Shown: positions 33,516 to 40,962 of the stretch, one piece after another
Layout: the number at the start of each line of letters is the position of its first letter
Numbering within the stretch: the stretch's first letter is position 1
Assembly (NCBI GenBank): GCA_021778335.1
Contig: JAJYCN010000006.1
Coordinates: 1 to 42,837, forward strand
Source of the DNA: Acidobacteriota bacterium
GTDB lineage: Bacteria; Acidobacteriota; Terriglobia; Bryobacterales; Bryobacteraceae
DNA: 42,837 nucleotides
Reading direction: 5' to 3'
Position numbers and translations under genes: made by a program
The notes under the pieces: model-generated
Told to the model about the DNA's origin: nothing
Database searches by the model: none
What the model saw: only the letters and a program-made list of their open reading frames with translations

Positions 33516-34433
33516 TTATAACGTCTTCGCGAGAAAGCTCTCCAGGTCGTGCTCGTTCACCGCGGGTTCTCCCGGCGCCACATTGCTCAGCTTACCCGCC
33601 TTCATCCAACGCTCTAACTCGCCCACCAGGTCAAAGAGGTGGTCGAAAGAATCGACAACAAAAAGCAAGGGCTGAAAGTGATCGATCTCGAACGCCTGGT
33701 TGATGGCCCACTCAAGTTGAATCGGATACCGCCGCACCTGGGGTGCGTCGATGGCGTGAGCGATCTCGCCATACGAACTCAGCAGTCCGCTGCCGTAGAC
33801 CTTCAATCCATCGCCGGATCGCATCAGGCCGAACTCGACGGTGAACCAGAAAAAGCGCGCCATCGCCCGGATTATGCTCGTCAGCGTGTGTATCTTTGTG
33901 TCGTGGCCCCGAATGCCCGCCACAAGGTCCGCCGCCGTGTGCGCGCATTCGCCGAATCGCACCAGCGTCTCGGCGAAGTTGCGGTCCGTGTGCATCGGCA
34001 CGTGCCCGGCGATGTCGTGAAAGATGTCGGGCTCGGGCAGATAGTCGAGACGGTCCGCGCGGCGAATCGTAATCGTTGTGGGAAACTCGCGATTGCGTAA
34101 ACAGTCGAAGAACAAGAACGCCGGTACGTACCCGCTTACCGCTTTGGCGCGGAAACCTGTCAAGGGGTTCAGGAAACGATTGACGTCGTCGAGCCTCGGC
34201 ACGCGATACGGGTCGAGACATAGAGACCCGATCCCGCGCAAAAACTGCGGATTTGCGTACCGCTCCCAGCGCGGAACCATCCGTCCATACAGGTTCCGCC
34301 ACGCCTCGTGATTGGCCTCCGAGTACAGATCGTAGGGCTGATGAATGTAGAGCTCCCCGTGCCCGCGCGCCTCCTCGATAAATGGCGCCTCCGATGTGGT
34401 GAGCCCGGCGGAAACCGATTCGGTACGCGTCAC
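33516..34433 (-). CDS. phhA: Phenylalanine 4-monooxygenase
   Basis: This 305-residue (from GTG 34433) iron- and tetrahydropterin-dependent hydroxylase converts phenylalanine to tyrosine. The facial triad is visible, numbering from ATG 34439: H141 and H146 in PDIFHDIAGHVPMH and E202 in FFWFTVEFGLM. The pterin/substrate-binding GLKVYGSGLLSSYGEI and the C-terminal FVVDSFDHLFDLV are also present. GTG 34433 is preferred because an AGAGGAGG site directly abuts ATG 34439 with no spacer, but lies 6 nt before this GTG. It is longer than monomeric enzymes of the Pseudomonas type (about 262). The gene sits just upstream of the aroF attenuator, and an inverted repeat lies 27 nt upstream of the ATG at 34439. 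Confidence 0.93.
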   Translation of the reverse strand: MTRTESVSAGLTTSEAPFIEEARGHGELYIHQPYDLYSEANHEAWRNLYGRMVPRWERYANPQFLRGIGSLCLDPYRVPRLDDVNRFLNPLTGFRAKAVSGYVPAFLFFDCLRNREFPTTITIRRADRLDYLPEPDIFHDIAGHVPMHTDRNFAETLVRFGECAHTAADLVAGIRGHDTKIHTLTSIIRAMARFFWFTVEFGLMRSGDGLKVYGSGLLSSYGEIAHAIDAPQVRRYPIQLEWAINQAFEIDHFQPLLFVVDSFDHLFDLVGELERWMKAGKLSNVAPGEPAVNEHDLESFLAKTL

Positions 34434-34466
34434 GCGCATCCTCCTCTACCAAAACAATACTATCAA

Positions 34467-34486
34467 ACACCACATAAAAGTGGTGT
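34467..34486. promoter_or_regulatory. Inverted repeat (candidate operator) between phhA and the beta-lactamase-like gene
   Basis: ACACCAC (34467-34473) and GTGGTGT (34480-34486) are perfect 7-bp inverted arms around an AT-rich ATAAAA. The 20-bp element lies 27 nt before ATG 34439 of the divergent phhA gene, typical of a dimeric repressor/activator site. It has no U-run, so a terminator is unlikely. The binding protein is unknown. Confidence 0.5.
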
Positions 34487-34528
34487 GTCACATGGGTTCC
34501 CGGATGCGTAGAGGGATGGCATGTTGTT

Positions 34529-34534
34529 TATAAT
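34529..34534 (+). promoter_or_regulatory. Consensus -10 box of the beta-lactamase-like gene
   Basis: A perfect TATAAT lies 9 nt before ATG 34544, implying a 5' leader of only a few nucleotides. No ribosome binding site is visible between them and no good -35 hexamer is found 16-18 nt upstream. Confidence 0.5.
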
Positions 34535-34543
34535 TGCAGCGCC

Positions 34544-35935
34544 ATGTTTCGATGCCTCCATGCCGGCCTATGCCTTGCCGCGGGCGCAGGGGTCCTCCTC
34601 GCGCAAAGCCCTTCCACCGCGCCGTCCGACATCGCATCCGGTCTGACGCCCGAGATCACCGGCGCCCTGCGTGCCAGCGGCGTTCCAGGCGTCTCGATCG
34701 CCGTCGTGCGCGACGGGCGTCTTGCTTTCGCGCAAGCTTTCGGCATGGCCGACCTCGCCGCGAGCCGCGCCGCCTCGGTTGAAACTCGCTATGCCGCCGG
34801 CAGCGTCAGCAAGCAGTTCACCACAGCGATCCTGCTGCTGCTTGCCGAGCAGGGCAAACTGTCGCTTGACGATCCCGTCTCGCGCTATTTCCCGGATCTC
34901 ACCGATGCGGGCCGCGTCACGATCCGCCAACTGCTCTCGCACACCTCCGGCTATCAGGATTACGCGCCGCAGGACTACATGATCCCGGCCTGGCTGAAAC
35001 CGGTCACTCCCTCCTACATCCTCGACCGATGGGCCAAGAAACCTCTCGACTTTCCGCCCGGCACGCGCTGGGAGTACAGCAATACCAACTATGTCCTGGC
35101 GGGCCGGATCATCGAGAAAGTCTCCGGCCGGAGTCTATTGAGCCTGTTGCGCGAAAACATCTTCGATCCGCTGGGAATGGCTTCAGCCGGCGACTGCGGT
35201 GAACGCCGCCCCGGCGACGCAACCGCGTACACGCGGTATGGCCTGGGCGCGCCGCGTCCCGCGTTACGTGAAGCTACCGGGTGGTATTTTGCCGCCGGCG
35301 AGCTTTGCATGACCCCGTCGGATCTGGCTCGCTGGGATATCGCGTTCCTCAATCACCGCATCCTCAATCCGCATTCCTACGAGGAGTTCACGCAGGAGGT
35401 GCGGCTGAACAACGGGGATCACACCAATTACGCCCTCGGCCTTCAGATCGGTACGCTATCGGGTATTCCCACCCTCACGCATGGCGGCGAGGTTTCGGGT
35501 TTTCTTGCCTCCAACTGGATCCTGCCCAATCGCGGCGGCGCCGTCGTGGTGCTCTCGAACCAGGACGCAAGCGACCTGGTCAGTTCGCTCGCCCGCCAAC
35601 TCGCGACTTCCGTGTTCGTGCCGCCAACGGAACAGGTCCAGACGGCCGACTCGCAACGCGCCCGCGCGTTCCTCGAGGGGCTGCTTGCGGGGAAAGTGGA
35701 TCGCACGCGCATCACCGAGGACTTGAGTTCCTACTTTACAGCCGAATCTCTCGGCGACATTCGGCATTCGCTCCACCCATTCGGCCGCTTGCAGGACGTC
35801 ACCGGCGAAGTGGAGCGCCATCGAGGCGGGATGACCATGCGCATCTTCCGCGCGCGTTTTAAGAAGCGTGCCGTCACGATCGTCACCTATACGACGCCGG
35901 ACGGCAAGTACGAACAATTTCTGATTACGGGTTGA
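34544..35935 (+). CDS. Serine hydrolase, class C beta-lactamase / D-alanyl-D-alanine carboxypeptidase family
   Basis: The 463-residue exported protein has a signal peptide (LHAGLCLAAGAGVLLAQ) followed by the PBP4-like fold. The active-site motifs are SxxK in AGSVSKQFTTA (catalytic Ser and Lys), YxN in WEYSNTNYVLAG, and HGG in LTHGGEVSGFL. The C-terminal 100 residues form a separate small beta-rich domain. Such proteins are mostly esterases, peptidases or D-amino acid-specific hydrolases; resistance function is not implied. It converges on lexA with a 5-nt gap. Confidence 0.88.
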   Translation: MFRCLHAGLCLAAGAGVLLAQSPSTAPSDIASGLTPEITGALRASGVPGVSIAVVRDGRLAFAQAFGMADLAASRAASVETRYAAGSVSKQFTTAILLLLAEQGKLSLDDPVSRYFPDLTDAGRVTIRQLLSHTSGYQDYAPQDYMIPAWLKPVTPSYILDRWAKKPLDFPPGTRWEYSNTNYVLAGRIIEKVSGRSLLSLLRENIFDPLGMASAGDCGERRPGDATAYTRYGLGAPRPALREATGWYFAAGELCMTPSDLARWDIAFLNHRILNPHSYEEFTQEVRLNNGDHTNYALGLQIGTLSGIPTLTHGGEVSGFLASNWILPNRGGAVVVLSNQDASDLVSSLARQLATSVFVPPTEQVQTADSQRARAFLEGLLAGKVDRTRITEDLSSYFTAESLGDIRHSLHPFGRLQDVTGEVERHRGGMTMRIFRARFKKRAVTIVTYTTPDGKYEQFLITG

Positions 35936-35940
35936 GCCGG

Positions 35941-36579
35941 TTAGCGGTACTTGCGCAGCACCGCGAGGAGTCGTCCCTGGACCTCGATACGCGCGGGATC
36001 CACATAGATAGGACCCATCGCCGCGTTTGCCGGCTGCAGACGAATCCGGCCGTCCGCCTCGCGGTAGAAGCGCTTCAACGTCGTTTCAGCGCCATCCACG
36101 AGCGCCACTACGATGTCTCCCTCCTTCGGTTCGGAGGTCTTCTCGATCAACACGTAGTCGCCCGGGCAGATGTGATCCTCGATCATCGACTCACCCTGCA
36201 CCTCCAACGCATATGTGCCCGGCGAGCCGGAGAAGTCGGCGAATTGCAGTTGTTCCGCGGTGGGGTAGGTCTCCACCGGCACGCCCGCGGCGATCCGGCC
36301 GAGTAACGGAACGCCGCCCACCTCGGCCCTGGCGCCACTGGCTCGTGCGGCGCGGCGGGCTTCGAGGTAGACTGGCTCGACTTCGAGCGACCGGCTCTGG
36401 TTGAAGCCGCGGCGAAGATACTTGCGGCCCTCCAGCGCCTCCACGTGCTTGTGCACGCTGGCGAGCGAGGAAAGCGCCAAACCATGCGCCATCTCCTCGT
36501 AGCTCGGACTATAACCGTGGTCGAGGATGAAATCCGCCAGATAGTCGAGAACTTCCTTTTGCCGCCGTGTAAGAGCCAT
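35941..36579 (-). CDS. lexA: LexA repressor
   Basis: The 212-residue SOS repressor has a winged-helix DNA-binding domain (residues 1-65; RQKEVLDYLADFILDHGYSPSYEEMAHGLALSS) and an S24 autocleavage domain. The cleavage site is Ala98-Gly99 (GRIAAGVPV), the nucleophile is S131 (QGESMIEDHI) and the general base is K169 (TTLKRFY). Upon DNA damage RecA filaments trigger self-cleavage and derepression. The ORF is open upstream of 36579 but only ATG 36579 gives the normal LexA N-terminus. I see no E. coli-type (CTGT-N8-ACAG) or Bacillus-type box upstream, so the operator sequence in this lineage must differ. The gene is 70 nt behind the anti-sigma-like gene. Confidence 0.93.
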   Translation of the reverse strand: MALTRRQKEVLDYLADFILDHGYSPSYEEMAHGLALSSLASVHKHVEALEGRKYLRRGFNQSRSLEVEPVYLEARRAARASGARAEVGGVPLLGRIAAGVPVETYPTAEQLQFADFSGSPGTYALEVQGESMIEDHICPGDYVLIEKTSEPKEGDIVVALVDGAETTLKRFYREADGRIRLQPANAAMGPIYVDPARIEVQGRLLAVLRKYR

Positions 36580-36649
36580 ACCTGTCCCTATTATTGGCGA
36601 ACAAAAGGGGAAACGGCAAGAAAAATCTGTCGGTCCGGAGAATGCGGCC

Positions 36650-37309
36650 CTAGCGGGCTTCCATGCCGTACTCCCGGACCAGCACGGGCGAACCGGACAC
36701 GGCGTAGAGCCGCGCCCAGTATTTGCCGGAAAGAAGCAGCCGCGATGGCGCGAAGTGGAGTTGGTTCCTGACCCCAACACCCGCTCCCGACCACACGAGC
36801 TGTCCCTCGTCATTGACCAGGTCAAGCCGGTAGGAAGAAGCCGCGGGAATTTCGGTTAAATCAATATCCAGCCGGAGCGGGCGCCCGGCGGCAACCGTCG
36901 TCAACAAATCTTGCGCGGCTCCGCGAGAGACAGCCAACGCCACGTCTTCCGGCGTGCCCCCCTGGGACAACTGCTTGGGAACGGCAAGGGAAAGCGCGAG
37001 CGCGGCAACCGCGAACGCTCCTGCCGGCCAGAGCCACCTCATTCCCCAATGGAGGGACGGCTTTCTTTTCCCCCAAAGAGACGATGAGGCTACCGGAGCG
37101 GCTTTCGGTTGCTCGTTCAGCAACAAGCGAGCGGCATCCCGCATCGCCACAACATAATGGTCCGCCTCACTCAGACGTTCCTGGCACTGTGGGCACACGA
37201 GGAGGTGTTCCTCGATCGGTTCGAGGTCGGACGCGCCGACACGGCTGAGTGCATACCTCTCTAGAATTTCCTCCGATGGATGATGGGCAAAGTCGGACTG
37301 CGCTACCAT
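36650..37309 (-). CDS. Zinc-finger (HxxxCxxC) transmembrane anti-sigma-like protein
   Basis: The 219-residue product has an N-terminal zinc-binding anti-sigma motif H35-x3-C39-x2-C42 (EEHLLVCPQCQERL), preceded by a short helix PSEEILERYALSRV, as in ZAS-type anti-sigma factors. One membrane helix (WLWPAGAFAVAALALSLAV, about 93-111) follows and a beta-rich C-terminal region (about 115-219) would be periplasmic. In the family the cytoplasmic zinc domain holds an ECF-type sigma factor and release is triggered outside. Here the gene directly follows a sigma-factor gene (59 nt), which is its likely target. ATG 37309 is favoured by a GGGAGG site 5 nt upstream; a GTG at 37339 is the alternative. The pairing is inference. 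Confidence 0.85.
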   Translation of the reverse strand: MVAQSDFAHHPSEEILERYALSRVGASDLEPIEEHLLVCPQCQERLSEADHYVVAMRDAARLLLNEQPKAAPVASSSLWGKRKPSLHWGMRWLWPAGAFAVAALALSLAVPKQLSQGGTPEDVALAVSRGAAQDLLTTVAAGRPLRLDIDLTEIPAASSYRLDLVNDEGQLVWSGAGVGVRNQLHFAPSRLLLSGKYWARLYAVSGSPVLVREYGMEAR

Positions 37310-37368
37310 GACGCCTCCCGGCCGGCGCACTTCCTTCACGCGCCAACAACGAATTTCCTCTTACTCAA

Positions 37369-38097
37369 CTAGTGCGGGACAGACGTCGATGTTCTCAGAA
37401 TAAATTTCCGCAGGGACCCGCCTTGCAGCCTCTTTCGGCCTAGCTCCCCGAAACGGGCCTTGGCCCGGCTCTTGAGCAGGCGGAACTGGGTCTCGCTCAG
37501 CGACATCTCCTGGCAGATTTGTTCCTGTGACTGCTCATGGAGATAAAAGCGGGTAAGGATCTCACGGTCCTTCTCGGACAGGGAACGCAGCACGCCGGCC
37601 ATGAGTTCGGCCCGCTGGCGGTCGCTCGCCGAACGCTCCGGGTTATGCCGGATGTCTGCCACGCGGGAACCGATCTCGAGGTCGACCTCCTCTTTGCGGC
37701 TGTGAACCGCCTGGTCGATATGGGCGGCCACCTGGCGGCGCACCACCGTCCTGACGAAACCCATCAGACGCTCCGGCTCGCGAAGCTCGCCTCGCTGGAT
37801 GGCCTGAACCACAATCAGGAACGCGTCGTGCACGCGATCGTCGAGTTCCTGCGGACCGAGCTGGCGGCAGAGGTAGAACCTGATCCCCTTCGAAAATACG
37901 CGATAAAGGTCTTCCAGGCCGGATTCGTCCCCGGTTTGAATGCGCGCCACCATCTCAGGCCAGTCGGCGCCGCCGGCGGGCGCGGCGGCAGATGCGCCAT
38001 GGCCGGGTATTTCCTGGGGACCGGTTCTCCCCTGTTCCGGGGCCTGCTGATTCGTTGGTTCCGCAGTCGGATCCGGTGCCCTTCGAGCCGCGAACAT
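37369..38097 (-). CDS. RNA polymerase sigma factor, sigma-70 family (ECF-like)
   Basis: The 242-residue product has a 45-residue Pro/Ala/Gln-rich N-terminal tail, then a region 2-like domain (about 49-130: MVARIQTGDESGLEDLYRVFSKGIRFYLCRQLG, followed by DRVHDAFLIVVQAIQRGELREPERLMGFVRTVVRRQVA) and a region 4-like helix-turn-helix (about 167-222: VLRSLSEKDREILTRFYLHEQSQEQICQEMSLSETQFRLLKSRAKARFGELG). The two-domain layout without region 3 is typical of ECF factors. The start is ATG 38097 with an AGGAGTG site that lies inside the end of the CHAT gene (3-nt gap). The downstream gene encodes a zinc-finger anti-sigma-like membrane protein. Confidence 0.87.
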   Translation of the reverse strand: MFAARRAPDPTAEPTNQQAPEQGRTGPQEIPGHGASAAAPAGGADWPEMVARIQTGDESGLEDLYRVFSKGIRFYLCRQLGPQELDDRVHDAFLIVVQAIQRGELREPERLMGFVRTVVRRQVAAHIDQAVHSRKEEVDLEIGSRVADIRHNPERSASDRQRAELMAGVLRSLSEKDREILTRFYLHEQSQEQICQEMSLSETQFRLLKSRAKARFGELGRKRLQGGSLRKFILRTSTSVPH

Positions 38098-38100
38098 GCC

Positions 38101-40494
38101 TCACTCCTTTCCCATCTCGTAAAACGACGCCCAGTAGCTGGGTTTGGCCCGCCAGGAGCCCGATCGGATCATGTCAAGTTGCGCAGCCTGCAGGGCTTCG
38201 GAAATGGCGCGCGTACCCGAGCCCGACCCATGCCGCAGATTCTGGTAGAACTTCACAAAGAAAGAACCGCTGTCATCCGGGTCCGCCCAGCGCGTCCCCA
38301 CCACCGCGTCGGCCCCGGCGATGAGCCACGCCCGCGCCAGCCCGAGCACGCCGATCGGATCCGGAGCAGGCGCCGAAGCGGAGCTGCAGCCGCTCATCAC
38401 AACGGCTCCTCCGTGCAGATTCCAGCGGACGATATCGTAGTGCGTCAGCACTTCGGGGCCGCCCGAGCGGTTCAGTCCGAGCGCGATCAGTGCTCCTTCG
38501 GGCCGCCCGTCCGGCTGCAGCACATGCGCCGCGATATGAACCACCGCCGGGTTCCGTTGTATGGCCTCTTCGACACCTTCCCGCGTCGCACGGAGCCCCG
38601 TCAACAACGCCCCTTCCTTCATTCCAAAAACCCTCGCGCACGCCATTAGCTCCTGCCCGCTACCTACAAGGCGCGGCAACTCGATGGAGGCCTGTGCGCT
38701 AAACACGCTCGGCAACTTCAGGGCGGGCCCGCCCCAACTCCGCACGGACCTCCATCTTGGATCGGCCCGATTGTAGACCCCGTCTCCAATTCCCAGGAAC
38801 GGCCCGTCGGCGCGCAGCGGCAGGGACGCACGTAGGGAAAACGCGCTCGGCACAAAACGCAGCGTGTGCCGCTCGATCAGAAACCCGCCTCCGGCCATGC
38901 CCGCCGGAAGTGCGGCCAGAGGTGTTCTTAGCAGCGTATCGTCGCTCGTCAGCACCCATTCCGGTTGCCGCTGGACCTCGGCGCCCAGCGGCTTGAGCAG
39001 CGACGTGTACAACCGCTCGCCTGCACTTTCCGCCGATGGTCGATTTTGCTGGATGGCCGCCAAGAATTTCTCCGCGTCGTCCCGAATTTCGGAAGCCGCC
39101 CGAAGACGATGCGCTTCAAAGCCATGGCGCCTGACGGCCCAGACGCAGGAGGAACGCAACCCTAGATGAAAACTCAGTATTACTTCCCGGGGCGATAGCT
39201 TAGCCTCGATACTACTGAGTGTCTCCCCCACGGAGAATCTCTCGTCCGGTCTATACAGGGTAGTACCAGGAAGCGCTAGGGCCTTTACTTCGATCTCCTG
39301 AAGACGCTCCTCCATCTGGCCCAATGACGCACGAAGCGCTTCGGAATTGCCGGTGAGAAGGCGGGACTGCCCGGCTCTCAACTGCGCCAGCAACGCCCAG
39401 TAGGACTGCGGAAGCGATACACTCTGCCGTCCCCGCTCGAGCAGGGTCTGCCGCAACGCCGCCGAACGGCTCTCCTCCGATGCCAGGAACGCTTCCCGGG
39501 CAGACATCGAGCCGGGGCGTTCGAAATCCGGCGCGTCCAGCAGCGTGTCGATGTACTGCGCGTAGAGCGCATCCAGCCAATGGGAAGAGCCGGCTCGCAA
39601 CGCATCGGTTGGCGCCGTGCCCTCGCGCCATGCGCGGGCTCGCGCGATGGCCTTCCGGTATTCGGCCAGGGCGGCGGCGCGATGCTGCAAATGGGCTTGA
39701 ATGCGTCCCGCCTGAAAATGCAGGTACCAGTCGGGGGCGCCTGCCGCGGCAGGATTCTCAAAGGCCCGGCCTAGCAGCACCCAGGCGGTCCGGAAATCGC
39801 CCTCGCGCTCGGCAAGTTCGCTCAAATGCGGATAGTTGGGCGATCCGGCCAGTTTTGGGAAGAGCACCGTAAGCCGGTAGGACTCGATCAGCGCCCTTGC
39901 GGCGTTCCGTAGATGCCCCGCCTCCAATTCGACAACACCGAGGTTGTCCCAGGCCTGAGCCAGCAACGAGCGATTGTTCAGCCGATCCGCCTCCGCAATC
40001 GCAGCCCGGAAAGCCTGCTCGGCCTGTGCATGGTCGCCAAGGCGCGAATTCACCTGGCCGCTCAGCGTCAGCAGCGACGAACGCGTCCCCGTGGCATCGT
40101 CCGGGCGCAACTCCCGCAACCCACGCTCAGCGCTCTGCCGGGCCCAGTCGAAGTTACCCAGTTGGATATAAAGCGAGGCAAGGTTGGCGCTCAGCCGTCC
40201 TGCTCCCTCCATGTCCCCCGAACCAGCCGCCATGTCATGCGCCTGCAATAGGGTGCTGAGCGCTCCCCGCAGGTCCCAAACCGCAAACCGGCAACTGCCG
40301 GCGTTGCCCAGGTATCGGGCCGCCAGCGCGCGCCGGCCTTCCCGCACCGCCACGTCGTATGCCTGGCGGTACAAAACCTCTGCCGCAGCAAAATCTCCAT
40401 GCCGAATCGCGGCGGACGCACGCTCGTGGAGCGGGCGCAGTTCCGCGGCGTCCTCCACCGGAGCACTTGCGCTCCGCCGGTGACAACTGGGCAT
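38101..40494 (-). CDS. TPR-CHAT caspase-like protease
   Basis: The 797-residue product has an N-terminal helical region with tetratricopeptide repeats (about 20-290; ERASAAIRHGDFAAAEVLYRQAYDVA, ARLSANLASLYIQLGNF-type repeats) and a C-terminal CHAT domain (about 425-797). The caspase-like dyad is visible: His657 in VVHIAAHV and Cys703 in VVMSGCSSASA, followed by the expected GVLGLARAWLIAGADAVVGTRWADPDDSGSFFVKFY. Such proteins are cysteine proteases that cleave specific partners; in type III-E systems a TPR-CHAT protein cleaves a sigma-regulating partner. Here sigma and anti-sigma genes follow in the same operon. ATG 40494 is uncertain: in frame upstream, a CTG at 40539 behind an AAGAGG site would add AVLIMPSC, a lipoprotein-like signal. 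Confidence 0.85.
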   Translation of the reverse strand: MPSCHRRSASAPVEDAAELRPLHERASAAIRHGDFAAAEVLYRQAYDVAVREGRRALAARYLGNAGSCRFAVWDLRGALSTLLQAHDMAAGSGDMEGAGRLSANLASLYIQLGNFDWARQSAERGLRELRPDDATGTRSSLLTLSGQVNSRLGDHAQAEQAFRAAIAEADRLNNRSLLAQAWDNLGVVELEAGHLRNAARALIESYRLTVLFPKLAGSPNYPHLSELAEREGDFRTAWVLLGRAFENPAAAGAPDWYLHFQAGRIQAHLQHRAAALAEYRKAIARARAWREGTAPTDALRAGSSHWLDALYAQYIDTLLDAPDFERPGSMSAREAFLASEESRSAALRQTLLERGRQSVSLPQSYWALLAQLRAGQSRLLTGNSEALRASLGQMEERLQEIEVKALALPGTTLYRPDERFSVGETLSSIEAKLSPREVILSFHLGLRSSCVWAVRRHGFEAHRLRAASEIRDDAEKFLAAIQQNRPSAESAGERLYTSLLKPLGAEVQRQPEWVLTSDDTLLRTPLAALPAGMAGGGFLIERHTLRFVPSAFSLRASLPLRADGPFLGIGDGVYNRADPRWRSVRSWGGPALKLPSVFSAQASIELPRLVGSGQELMACARVFGMKEGALLTGLRATREGVEEAIQRNPAVVHIAAHVLQPDGRPEGALIALGLNRSGGPEVLTHYDIVRWNLHGGAVVMSGCSSASAPAPDPIGVLGLARAWLIAGADAVVGTRWADPDDSGSFFVKFYQNLRHGSGSGTRAISEALQAAQLDMIRSGSWRAKPSYWASFYEMGKE

Positions 40495-40600
40495 TATCAG
40501 AACTGCAATCGCGACGGCGGTGAGCGACGCCTGACTCAGATCCAGCCTCTTTCGTGTTCTAGTATCACCGATCGTACTAGTACCAGTACTCCAAATTAGG

Positions 40601-40628
40601 ACTATATCAGATCTTGACCTGATTGCAA
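40601..40628 (-). promoter_or_regulatory. Promoter of the CHAT-sigma-anti-sigma operon
   Basis: On the minus strand TTGCAA (40628-40623) and TATAGT (40606-40601) are separated by 16 nt. Just downstream the predicted leader carries three tandem GTACT-like hexamers (AGTACT, GGTACT, AGTACG, 40592-40575), including the palindrome GTACTAGTAC. This could be an operator at the start site. Confidence 0.55.
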
Positions 40629-40962
40629 GAGGAATTTTTTCCTTTAGGTACTAATCCCCTCTGAAATCATGAAATACTCTCGCGCTTGGAACGGGTCGCC
40701 CATCCGAAACGCCTGTAAGCGAGAGAACATTCAGGCGGACCCGGTTGGCCAAGCCGGTTCCTGCCCGCATCGCTTGCGCTCAAAATCGCGGCGATGCCCT
40801 TGCTTTACCAGAAAATGATGATCGGTGTCGGCATTTGCGTAAGGGTCCTTTCTTTGGAAATTGCTTCCAGCGCTGTTCCGCGCTACCCTCACGCTAATTC
40901 GGCACGTTCTTGCGGCAGGTTTAGAGTTACTCTAAGTGATTCATAGGAGGGGAGTAAGTAAA
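40629..40962. other. Divergent intergenic region between the CHAT operon and the hydrolase gene
   Basis: This 334-nt stretch (468 nt between the annotated genes) holds no gene I can support. It contains inverted repeats: CTCTCGC (40677-40683) with GCGAGAG (40719-40725) around a 35-nt loop, and a CCGGTTGGCCAAGCCGG element just downstream. It ends in an AGGAGGGG ribosome binding site for the hydrolase. No riboswitch class is recognised, and the GGCACGTTCTTGC stretch at 40901 has the wrong spacing for a sigma-54 promoter. Confidence 0.4.

Noticed and set aside
38101-40494. Type III-E CRISPR (Csx29) assignment of the TPR-CHAT gene
   Set aside because: No cas effector gene, no CRISPR repeats and no Csx30/Csx31-like genes are present; only the general protease-sigma logic is shared.
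40901-40913. GGCACGTTCTTGC as a sigma-54 (-24/-12) promoter for the CocE-like hydrolase
   Set aside because: Only 9 nt separate the GG and GC elements; sigma-54 promoters need 10, and spacing is strict.
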